NCBI GenBank assembly: GCA_965221175.1
Contig: OZ244867.1
Span: 2,356,001-2,420,000, forward strand
DNA: 64,000 nucleotides
Direction: 5' to 3'
Origin: JAJDZL01 sp965221175
GTDB lineage: Bacteria > Pseudomonadota > Gammaproteobacteria > Arenicellales > JAJDZL01
The translations under genes were made by a program, and so were the position numbers. Below the pieces are notes generated by a model. That model did not search any database. It was given only the letters and a program-made list of their open reading frames with translations, and was not told the DNA's origin. Shown in pieces: positions 46,860 through 54,833 of the stretch (its first letter is position 1; each line of letters starts with the position of its first letter).

Positions 46860-49478
46860 GTGAGAAATCTTTTCGTAGAACGGTCGACCTTAGCCTCTGA
46901 GGCTGATGTTGAGCCCCTCGTGGTAGACCGCCTAATCGCGAAGTTGCGCTACCCAGACGATGCAGTTAAGCGCAAGACTGCGTTGCACAAAGTCGCCGTA
47001 GCGCGTGGCAGCAAGAAGGAGATGTTCAGACCAGATTATGTGTTACTGGATCGCAGTTCGCGCCCTGTCGTAGTTCTAGACGCAAAATCTCCAGATGAAC
47101 AGCCCGAGAAATACCACTATCAGGTCGCGGGCTATGCTTTGGGCCTAAACCAACAATACGAGAATGAGAACCCAGTGCGGTATATCTGCGTGACGAATGG
47201 GCTTCAACTCGTTCTATGGGTTTGGGATAGCGCAACCCCCTTGCTTAAACTTGAATTTGGCGACTTTGAGGAAGACAATTCGAAGTTCGTTGAACTTCGT
47301 TCGTTTATTTCTTTCGGCTCGATTGATGTGGCACGGGCAACGGAAGGCGTCTTCAAATTCGCACGTCCCGACCTGAACGACCTGATCCGCACCTTTAATG
47401 ACTGCCATAATCTGATCTGGAAGAAGGAGAAATATGGACCCACTGATGCGTTCTACGAGTTCTCGAAACTGATGTTTGTGAAGCTCCGCGAAGACCGCAG
47501 AATCGCTGACAAAATTGAGGCTGGTGAGGTGCCGAATCTCGCGGATTTTAACTTTTCGGTTGAATGGATTCAGGAGCAAGCCGAGAAGAGCGTGAGCGAC
47601 AACCCGATCGGCGACCTGCTATTCCGTCGCATTCGAGAAGACTTGGAGAACCAGATCACACTGAAAGAGAAGAAACGAATTTTCCTCCCTAATGAAGTTC
47701 TCAATCTCCGGTCGGAAACAGTTTTGGATGTGGTAGAGCGGTTGCAACACTTCGACTTGCACGGGATCGACGAGGATTTGAATGGTCGGATGTTCGAGAC
47801 ATTCCTGAACGCTACCGTGCGCGGGAAGGAACTGGGTCAGTTCTTCACACCTCGAAGCGTGGTGAAGTACATGGTGCGCTCCGCCAGGCTTCGGGTAAGA
47901 GGGATGAACATTCCTGTGGTATTAGACGGGTGTTGCGGCAGTGGTGGGTTCTTGATCGAAGCGATGGCGGCTTTGGTGCACGCCATCGACGCACGTTTGG
48001 ATATTACAGAGCGAGAGCGAAAAAAACTCAAGAAACGCCTGTACGAGCGACATTTATATGGCATCGACGCGGCCGAGAAGATTGTTCGAGTAGCCCGCCT
48101 GAACATGTATCTTCACGGGGATGGCGGAAGTACGATTTACACTTCTGACACACTTGATAAGGAGATCCACTCCCCGATGGGGCGCAACAGGGATCTTTTG
48201 GGAGAGGCAGAAGAACTGCGCAAATCGTTGGTAGACGATGGACTACGCTTCGACGTAGTTCTTACCAACCCTCCATTTTCGATGAGTTATACGAGGTTAA
48301 ACGAGCACGAGCAGCGAATCCTGAATCAATACAAGATCGCTGTTACAACACAAGGCAAGAACTCGACAAGCGAAAATTCAAATGTGTTGTTTTTGGAACG
48401 CTATTATGATCTCATGGCTCCAGATGCCGAATTGCTTACGGTTATCGACAACACAGTGCTCAATGGAGTTAAAAGTCAGCGGTATCGAGATTACATCTTG
48501 GAACATTTCGTTTTGAGGCAGGTGATTTCTCTTCCGTTTAACACATTCTTCCGTGCGCAAGCGAATGTCCAAACATCCATCCTGCATCTCAAGAAACGAG
48601 AAACAGGTGAGACTCAGGGACATGTATTCATGGCGGTCTTGAACAACATTGGCCACGATGACCATCAACACTATACGCCTGAGCGGGATAACATCCCGCT
48701 GCTCCAACAAGCGTATGCCGAGTGGCGTGATCGCAGTATTGCTCCCAATTTGTTTAAACCGAATAGCAACACCCGAGAGAATCTCGGATGCCCGTTTCAA
48801 GCGTTCATTGTGGCACCTGAAGACTTAGACAATCGACGCTTGGACGCATTTTACTATTCGCTTGATCTAAACCGCACGCGGAAGGCTATGTCGTTAGCGG
48901 AGGAGAACGGAGTGCTGCGCCTGAGTCCTGGATCAGATTTTGAGGTAGTGCCCCCTGTGAAGAAAGGTGAAGAGGATGTTCTCAGGGGTCAAGTATTCCG
49001 GTATTTTGAAATTGGCGATGTAACTCCAGAAGGGGCTATTGTCAAGTATCAGGAAAATCTGTTTGAGAACCTCCCAACTCGTGCAAGGCTTCTGGTTCGA
49101 GAAAACGATGTAATCTTTGCCCGTAATAACAGCTCACGCGGAACAGCGGTCATTATTCCCCCTGAGTTTGACGGACAGTTGGTTACGACTGGGTTTTTAG
49201 CTGTGCGCCCCCGGAATCATGAGGAAGCTCTACTCCTATGGGCTGCGTTCACATCAGAAATTTTTCGCAAGCAGATCTACTACCTAGCGATAACAGCCGT
49301 TCAACCAGAGGTTCGTGAAGAGATTTTCAATAACGAAATGATTATTCCTACACCTTGCGATTATGAAGCTCGTGAGCGGTTGCTTGACCAAGTGAGAAAC
49401 TTGCACGAGTTACAACAAAGAACATCAAATACGTTGCAAACTGTGTTTGATACGGCTCACGACATATATGGAGGTTGA
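46860..49478 (+). CDS. Fused restriction-modification protein (nuclease, N6-adenine methylase, target recognition)
   Basis: An 872-residue single-chain enzyme resembling type IIG/IIL systems. The N-terminal region is HsdR_N-like with a PD-(D/E)xK signature: RPDYVLLD and VVVLDAKSPDE (D59, D74, K76). The middle is an HsdM-like N6-methylase with motif I VLDGCCGSGGFL near residue 355 and catalytic NPPF near 470. The C-terminal 200 residues resemble an HsdS target-recognition domain, including RVLVRENDVIFARN-like text (ARLLVRENDVIFARNNSSRG). I take the GTG at 46860; a TTG at 46815 would overlap the transposase. It lies inside an IS1595-family element as cargo. Confidence 0.82.
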   Translation: MRNLFVERSTLASEADVEPLVVDRLIAKLRYPDDAVKRKTALHKVAVARGSKKEMFRPDYVLLDRSSRPVVVLDAKSPDEQPEKYHYQVAGYALGLNQQYENENPVRYICVTNGLQLVLWVWDSATPLLKLEFGDFEEDNSKFVELRSFISFGSIDVARATEGVFKFARPDLNDLIRTFNDCHNLIWKKEKYGPTDAFYEFSKLMFVKLREDRRIADKIEAGEVPNLADFNFSVEWIQEQAEKSVSDNPIGDLLFRRIREDLENQITLKEKKRIFLPNEVLNLRSETVLDVVERLQHFDLHGIDEDLNGRMFETFLNATVRGKELGQFFTPRSVVKYMVRSARLRVRGMNIPVVLDGCCGSGGFLIEAMAALVHAIDARLDITERERKKLKKRLYERHLYGIDAAEKIVRVARLNMYLHGDGGSTIYTSDTLDKEIHSPMGRNRDLLGEAEELRKSLVDDGLRFDVVLTNPPFSMSYTRLNEHEQRILNQYKIAVTTQGKNSTSENSNVLFLERYYDLMAPDAELLTVIDNTVLNGVKSQRYRDYILEHFVLRQVISLPFNTFFRAQANVQTSILHLKKRETGETQGHVFMAVLNNIGHDDHQHYTPERDNIPLLQQAYAEWRDRSIAPNLFKPNSNTRENLGCPFQAFIVAPEDLDNRRLDAFYYSLDLNRTRKAMSLAEENGVLRLSPGSDFEVVPPVKKGEEDVLRGQVFRYFEIGDVTPEGAIVKYQENLFENLPTRARLLVRENDVIFARNNSSRGTAVIIPPEFDGQLVTTGFLAVRPRNHEEALLLWAAFTSEIFRKQIYYLAITAVQPEVREEIFNNEMIIPTPCDYEARERLLDQVRNLHELQQRTSNTLQTVFDTAHDIYGG

Positions 49479-49479
49479 C

Positions 49480-49614
49480 ATGAAACAATCACCACCGCCC
49501 ATGACCGACTTCGAGTTTGACGAGGTTGTTTCAATTCTGATGGGTGTGAAACCGAAACCCAAGCAGAAATCGGAAAAGCAAAAATATTCCAAAAAATCGA
49601 AGAAAACGAACTGA
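49480..49614 (+). CDS. Small lysine-rich protein, IS1595 passenger
   Basis: A 44-residue ORF starting one base after the restriction-modification stop, behind a strong GGAGG ribosome site. The first 24 residues are acidic/hydrophobic (MTDFEFDEVVSILMGV), the last 20 almost all Lys, Ser and Gln. It is the third gene inside the element. No family recognised; it might be a DNA-binding accessory or control peptide for the neighbouring enzyme. Confidence 0.6.
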   Translation: MKQSPPPMTDFEFDEVVSILMGVKPKPKQKSEKQKYSKKSKKTN

Positions 49615-49620
49615 TTTTAT

Positions 49621-49637
49621 GTTTGTCAACTATTCCG
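49621..49637 (-). repeat. Right inverted repeat of the IS1595-family element
   Basis: GTTTGTCAACTATTCCG, perfect reverse complement of 45811-45827. It ends 19 bp before the agmatine deiminase start. Confidence 0.85.
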
Positions 49638-49656
49638 CATATTACCCAAATGAAAG

Positions 49657-50793
49657 ATGAATCGCTATATTCAATATGCGGTTGATGTTTCGATATCTGT
49701 CATCGTAATATTCGCGATTGCCGATTTAGTTTCAGGTATGGAACCAGATTCCAACATACGAGTACCTGCCGAATGGGAGCCGCAGGCGGCGATCTGGTTA
49801 CAGTGGCCGGGTCCGTATGAAAAAGCTCACGAAGAAGCGTTTGCCGCAATGTCGGCAGTCATTGTTCAATATGAGCAGCTCCATATTCTTTGTGACTCCG
49901 ACGACATCAGACAACAGGCCCGTGTCGCACTGTCGAAGGCCAGAACGAACCCTGATCACGATAACATTACCTGGCACACCATTCCGAATGACAACGCGTG
50001 GATGCGGGACAATGGTCCGGTTTATATAGTCGTTGATGGCAAGATGCGAATTCAGAATTGGAGATTCAACGCTTGGGGAGGTGCATTCGGATTGAATGTC
50101 CCCTATTCTCGAGACGATGAGGTTCCAATCCGGATCGGCGAGTATCTGAAAATGCCCGTGGATACCATCGAAATAGTACATGAGAGAGGCAATCTGGAAT
50201 TCAATGGAGTTGATACAGTGATTGCCAACTGGAGTGTTTTGGGAGATCCTGATCGTAATCCAGGTTACACCAGTGATCAGGCTGAAGCAGATATGAAGCG
50301 GCACTTCGGAGTTTTGAAAGTGATTCTGATTGAAGGCATTCCTGAAAACGATTTGACGAAGGGGCATGTTGATGGAATCGCTAGATTTATCGATCCCGAA
50401 ACAGTGGTGGTTGCCCAATGCACTGCTGCGTCGAAATGCAAACCAGGTGATGGACGCGATGATGCTGTATATGAAAACGCTACGAAGACTATTGAAGATC
50501 GCGGATTTAGAGTGATTCGAGATCCCATGGAAGCTGTTGTGAGATTCAGAGGCCAGGCTTTCGATACCAACTATGTAAACTGGATTATCGGAAACGGTTT
50601 TGTGATTCTAGTCGGATTTGGTAACCCGCAAACAGACCGTGCAGCAAAGTCGCGAGTTGAATCTTATTTTCCAAGGAGGGATGTGCATGTGGTTGAGATG
50701 CTGTCATCGTGGGCATCTGGCGGCGGTGCACACTGCCATTCCAACGATCAACCCGCGATGTCGACAACTGATCATACTTCGATTAATGAGTAA
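49657..50793 (+). CDS. Agmatine deiminase / peptidyl-arginine deiminase family protein
   Basis: A 378-residue member of the PAD_porph family. An N-terminal hydrophobic stretch (residues 9-27) suggests export or anchoring, followed by VPAEWEPQAAIWLQWPG, NDNAWMRDNGP with the catalytic Asp, ERGNLEFNGVDTVI, TKGHVDGIARF with the His, and the catalytic Cys in GGGAHCHSNDQP. Agmatine deiminases make N-carbamoylputrescine. A signal-bearing form may act on periplasmic substrates. The IS1595 end lies 19 bp upstream, so its native promoter was probably displaced. Confidence 0.85.
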   Translation: MNRYIQYAVDVSISVIVIFAIADLVSGMEPDSNIRVPAEWEPQAAIWLQWPGPYEKAHEEAFAAMSAVIVQYEQLHILCDSDDIRQQARVALSKARTNPDHDNITWHTIPNDNAWMRDNGPVYIVVDGKMRIQNWRFNAWGGAFGLNVPYSRDDEVPIRIGEYLKMPVDTIEIVHERGNLEFNGVDTVIANWSVLGDPDRNPGYTSDQAEADMKRHFGVLKVILIEGIPENDLTKGHVDGIARFIDPETVVVAQCTAASKCKPGDGRDDAVYENATKTIEDRGFRVIRDPMEAVVRFRGQAFDTNYVNWIIGNGFVILVGFGNPQTDRAAKSRVESYFPRRDVHVVEMLSSWASGGGAHCHSNDQPAMSTTDHTSINE

Positions 50794-50888
50794 AAGAAAT
50801 AATTTAACGACTACGCCTCGGTATTTTATAGGAGTGCAATGACTTACGATACGGAATTGGAATAAAGCATGATGTACTTTGGTTTAGG

Positions 50889-52637
50889 TTAGAAATCATC
50901 AGCAAGCAAAACACGAACCGTTTCTATCATTTGATTTCGTCTCTCTTCATAAAAATTATCAAACTGAGTTATAGTCTCGGGCAAATGATTCAAAAGGTGA
51001 CGATTCTTGTAATCTTGAATAGAATTTTCGTCCGGCATCGACTCGGCAAACCATTGATGTGGCAATTTTTTGCCTTTTACTAAATTTTCTTTTCCATTCA
51101 ACAGTTGGAGATTAGGAAGATTATTGTACAGTTCTCTATATTGATCTAATTTAGACTCAGGAACTCCAGATTCCCGAAGATTGTTCTTGGTGAAGAGCGA
51201 AGATGGATAGACGTGGTCGATGTGAAAGTGATTGTTTTTCAAATCGATAAAAGGAAACATTAGTGACAACAAAGAGAATATCCTTTTGTCTTTGTATGGC
51301 AACTCCACTAGTGTTTCAATTTCCTCATTCTCAAATTTCAGTGATTTTCCGCGGCTTACCATCCTGTCGAGAATCTGCCGATATGGAAAGGCACCATCAT
51401 TATCCTTTATTGTTTTTCGAAGTAAAGTTAGCAACGTATCTAGTCCACTTCCCCAAATTCCAGATGTTTTCAAAATACTCCGAATTAGCCATTGGTGGAC
51501 TATTTTTCTATCTTCATTGGACGCGGTATTATCGATATAGGCATCGTTCAGTCCACGATTAAAGATGTAGTATGCAATTACTAGAACAGGGCTATCTGCT
51601 CTCAGATTTTGCGCATTAAATCCAAAACTCGAGACCAGCTTAACGGCAATTGTGAGAGCTGTTTTTACTCTGTCCCAATTTTCTTCGAGACAAAGCATAT
51701 TCTCTCTATTGAAGTTTTCTACCTTAAAACCAACGCTGTGAATTTCGCTAAGCATCAAGCCCCCTTTTAGAACAAAATCCTTCGAAAATTGGAACTTGTC
51801 TCCAATTGCGTTGAGATCATCTACTAATTCGTGAATTACCTTTCTCGCATCTAGGGTTCTCCATTGAGCTACAGCAATTGACAACAATAAGTCAGAATAT
51901 GACAAAATTGTTCCACCGCTATTTGTTCGAATGAAAATTTGGAGTACTTTTTCCAAATCTTGGCTCTTTTCCTCGTAAAACGCAATAATATTCTCGTTGT
52001 AAATGACTCGATATAGCCTATCTAACACCTTATATGCTTGATCCACTTGATGTTGAGGCAGATTTTCGTTCAACCATTTAACCATTGATGGTCCATCTTC
52101 TATGTCCAAGATATCTCTAACTGGGAACAAACATTCATTATTGTTCGAGTGATTGAATCTGTACTGAGTACAGAATTCGAATCGATACTTCTGACCATCA
52201 CTGTCATCGTCGGGATTCCAAAGTAAATCTAGGTAAAGTCGTCGTTCAGGAAATGCGTTAGGGTTATTCCATCGTTTCTTCGGTAGCTTCAACGTGATGC
52301 TACCTCGCAAACCAATATTTAGTGCGGTTAAACGCTGTTGTCCATCAAGTACTGCTGTTAACTGTCGTTCTTGAATCAGATTCAATCGAGGACAATGCCT
52401 ATTGTCTCTTTCATGGAATTCGAGAATAAAATCATAAATTTGAAATTTTCTACTGTTTTCAGGTGTTACGATCCAGTATAGAAAAGTTCCAAAAGGATAG
52501 CCTTGCATGAGACTATCAAATAGCCTGCAAATTTGACCGACATCCCATACAAATTCACGTTGAATAGCAGGTAATATCAGATTGTTGTTTTCAATGTCTT
52601 TCAAGGTAGAAATTATTGTGCCATCGGTTCGGTACAC
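50889..52637 (-). CDS. DUF262/DUF1524 protein, GmrSD-like anti-phage nuclease
   Basis: A 582-residue protein. The N-terminal DUF262 (ParB/Srx-like NTPase) has the IQREFVWD box (about 25-32) and DGQQRLTALN (98-107). The C-terminal DUF1524 has the His-Me nuclease motif HFHIDHVYP (470-478) and the later NLQLLNGKENLVKGKK. Single-chain GmrSD proteins are type IV restriction enzymes that attack modified phage DNA using nucleotide. The gene stands alone, is AT-rich like other island genes, and lies between mobile and broken sequences. Confidence 0.88.
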   Translation of the reverse strand: MYRTDGTIISTLKDIENNNLILPAIQREFVWDVGQICRLFDSLMQGYPFGTFLYWIVTPENSRKFQIYDFILEFHERDNRHCPRLNLIQERQLTAVLDGQQRLTALNIGLRGSITLKLPKKRWNNPNAFPERRLYLDLLWNPDDDSDGQKYRFEFCTQYRFNHSNNNECLFPVRDILDIEDGPSMVKWLNENLPQHQVDQAYKVLDRLYRVIYNENIIAFYEEKSQDLEKVLQIFIRTNSGGTILSYSDLLLSIAVAQWRTLDARKVIHELVDDLNAIGDKFQFSKDFVLKGGLMLSEIHSVGFKVENFNRENMLCLEENWDRVKTALTIAVKLVSSFGFNAQNLRADSPVLVIAYYIFNRGLNDAYIDNTASNEDRKIVHQWLIRSILKTSGIWGSGLDTLLTLLRKTIKDNDGAFPYRQILDRMVSRGKSLKFENEEIETLVELPYKDKRIFSLLSLMFPFIDLKNNHFHIDHVYPSSLFTKNNLRESGVPESKLDQYRELYNNLPNLQLLNGKENLVKGKKLPHQWFAESMPDENSIQDYKNRHLLNHLPETITQFDNFYEERRNQMIETVRVLLADDF

Positions 52638-52690
52638 GAGTTTTCCTAATTCGGGTTAGTTGAAAGTAAATAAATGCTGGAAAATGTCCA

Positions 52691-52715
52691 GCTTCGGGAT
52701 TTTGGCTCCCGAAGC
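52691..52715. terminator. 9-bp hairpin between the TRAP fragment and the DUF262 gene
   Basis: GCTTCGGGA and TCCCGAAGC pair around a 7-base loop; a smaller CTGGA/TCCAG stem lies next to it. It sits just past the 3' end of the TRAP-protein fragment on the minus strand and may be that gene's old terminator. Confidence 0.5.
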
Positions 52716-52773
52716 CAGCTGGTTGATTGAACTAGAGTGCATTAATATCCAAATGCGCTCCTGATTATAGCTG

Positions 52774-53043
52774 TCAGGCATATCGGTACGGAGGTCCTGC
52801 TTTGGTCATTGTTGAAACATAGCCTTTGAGGATTTCCACTACACGGGCGTTTCGCTCGCTGGTTTGAGCAATTTCGTCCCAGAATTTAAGAGCTTCATCT
52901 TCCACAGTTTTCCATTCCGATTCAGGTATGGAGGTCAGTTCAAGCTTCGTTCCAGTTGAACGGAAATGCGCCTCTCCCCACCAGTACCAATGCTGGCGAT
53001 AGTAGTGTGAACTATCCATGCAGAGTTTAAACAAGAACACCAC
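52774..53043 (-). pseudogene. C-terminal fragment of a TRAP-transporter substrate-binding protein
   Basis: An 89-codon frame whose second half (SEWKTVEDEALKFWDEIA, ARVVEILKGYVSTM, KAGPPYRY) resembles the end of DctP-type binding proteins. No signal peptide, binding lobes or TRAP permease genes accompany it. The first dozen residues do not look conserved. Probably a leftover of a deleted transporter operon at the island's right edge. Confidence 0.5.
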
Positions 53044-53252
53044 AATTTCACCTAGATTCGCAAGTCGCTGCGATTGACGTTTTGTCAGAATAATATGAGA
53101 ATATACACAAGAAATTAGTTCTTGAAAACGCGATATTCGAGTTATGATATTAACCCTTGTTCTACTATAGAGTTGATCTGAAACCGACTGTAGTGCTTGT
53201 TGCAGTTTATTGGGTCAGTTAGCAAAATCCGAATAGGAGGCAAGCAAACGCA

Positions 53253-54233
53253 GTGAAATCATCCTCTACTTCATCAAGAATTGATCAAGAGTGGAATTAT
53301 GTTCCGCAATTGCCGGTTAAATTATCGCCAGCATTTGATTGGAAGCCTAGACCCATTGCTACACTGCGCTGGATTGCTGGGGCATGGACACCGTTCGGTT
53401 CTTATGCCCTCAGTATTGTCCTTGCAGTCATTGTCTATGCAACTTTTCAGCCGCCTGAAGAAACTATGCGGGAATTCGGGCTCGGCTGGGTTGCGCAAAT
53501 TTGGTTGCGTAATCTGTTTTTGATGATTCTTGTCGCTGGAATTCTACATCTGTATCTGTACACGTTCAGACGGCAGTCGGATAAACTCAAATTTGAAAAA
53601 CGAGACTTAGATCGCAGCAGCAAAATTCACAATTTTGGCAACCAGGTACTTGACAACATGTTTTGGACTCTGGTGAGCGGCGTGACAATCTGGAGTCTGT
53701 ATGAAATCGTTTATTTCTGGGCGAGCGCAAACGGATATGTTCCCAGACTTTCATTCGCGGGAAATCCGATTTGGTTTGCGGTCATGTTTATTTTGATACC
53801 TGTGTGGTCATCTTTTCATTTTTACTGGGTTCACCGCCTGCTTCATTGGCCACCGTTGTACAGAGTAGCGCATGCCCTTCATCACAGGAATGTCAATATC
53901 GGTCCATGGTCTGGAATATCCATGCATCCAATTGAACATATTCTGTATTTTTCGAGTTTCGCCATACACTTTGTGATAGCCTCTCACCCACTGCACTTTC
54001 TGTTTCACGCTTATTTTATAGCACTAAATCCAGCGATGTCGCACAGTGGATTTGAAGGCATACAAATCAAAGAAAAAAATCGAATGAAGCTTGGCGTGTT
54101 TTACCACCAGTTACATCACAAGCATTTCAAATGCAACTACGGAACGGTAGAGATGCCTTGGGATCGTTGGTTCGGCTCCTTTCACGATGGAACGGATGAG
54201 GCAACCAAACGCATCCGCAAACGTAAGTGGTGA
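53253..54233 (+). CDS. Sterol desaturase / fatty acid hydroxylase family membrane protein (second)
   Basis: A 326-residue membrane protein with three or four hydrophobic segments and the di-iron histidine clusters HRLLH, HALHHRN and HQLHHKHF, plus the family ending MPWDRWFGSFHDG. It is only distantly like the protein at 2530-3450. GTG start behind AGGAGG. It stands alone with no regulator nearby. Substrate unknown. Confidence 0.87.
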   Translation: MKSSSTSSRIDQEWNYVPQLPVKLSPAFDWKPRPIATLRWIAGAWTPFGSYALSIVLAVIVYATFQPPEETMREFGLGWVAQIWLRNLFLMILVAGILHLYLYTFRRQSDKLKFEKRDLDRSSKIHNFGNQVLDNMFWTLVSGVTIWSLYEIVYFWASANGYVPRLSFAGNPIWFAVMFILIPVWSSFHFYWVHRLLHWPPLYRVAHALHHRNVNIGPWSGISMHPIEHILYFSSFAIHFVIASHPLHFLFHAYFIALNPAMSHSGFEGIQIKEKNRMKLGVFYHQLHHKHFKCNYGTVEMPWDRWFGSFHDGTDEATKRIRKRKW

Positions 54234-54385
54234 CATTCAGGAGTGCTTGGTTAATCACCTGTGAGTCAGATTGTAAACACCAACTGGGGCTCTTCAGTAT
54301 TCAGAAAATCCAAGAGTTTTGACAGTGTAGCTACAAGCCTTTGCTAGCGTAGAAAGTTCGATTTCGCGAGTTATTTGGCAATGAG

Positions 54386-54622
54386 TTACGAATTTTGAAA
54401 CGATTGGGTTTCATCGTACAGGCTCAGACGTTGTTTGATCATTCGATCGTACAGCTCCGCGATTTGACTGCTGCCTGTTCGTTCAAACAGAAACGGCAAT
54501 AATGCATGAATCGCACAGGCGATCGCGCCAAACAACATATGTCCTGCAAATGACATCGCGTGACAAAAGTGCTGCAAATAGGTTTCGTTGGTTTCTTCAA
54601 GATGTCTGGTCAGGTATTTCAT
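54386..54622 (-). CDS. DUF6356 family small membrane protein
   Basis: About 78 residues: MKYLTRHLEETNETYLQHF, a hydrophobic helix (FAGHMLFGAIACAIHALLPFLF) and RTGSSQIAELYDRMIKQR. The pattern (short N-terminal helix, conserved HALxPFLF, tail with LYDRM) matches DUF6356, whose function is unknown. I prefer the internal ATG at 54622 to one seven codons upstream. Confidence 0.65.
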   Translation of the reverse strand: MKYLTRHLEETNETYLQHFCHAMSFAGHMLFGAIACAIHALLPFLFERTGSSQIAELYDRMIKQRLSLYDETQSFQNS

Positions 54623-54833
54623 AATTTTGCACCAGTTTGACAATTAGTGAGAATGAGGAATAAAATACGACGATTACAGTATCTTATTAGGATTACTTTC
54701 GATAATTATACCACAAAGTAGAAATAATATCCTATTTAAGTTCAAATTATAAACAAATTAATTTTTTCGAATAGTTTGCAGTTCACGGTGATTACCAGCG
54801 AATCAGGTTGCCAGTTAAGGTATAAAACGCACC

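Larger units (their letters stand above)
45811..49637 (+). mobile_element. IS1595-family element carrying a restriction-modification passenger
   Basis: A transposase gene, a large restriction-modification gene and a 44-codon ORF, all on the plus strand, lie between perfect 17-bp inverted repeats (CGGAATAGTTGACAAAC and its complement). IS1595-family elements with passenger genes have been described. No matching 8-bp target duplication is visible, so the exact ends may be a few bases off or the flank has changed. Confidence 0.82.
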
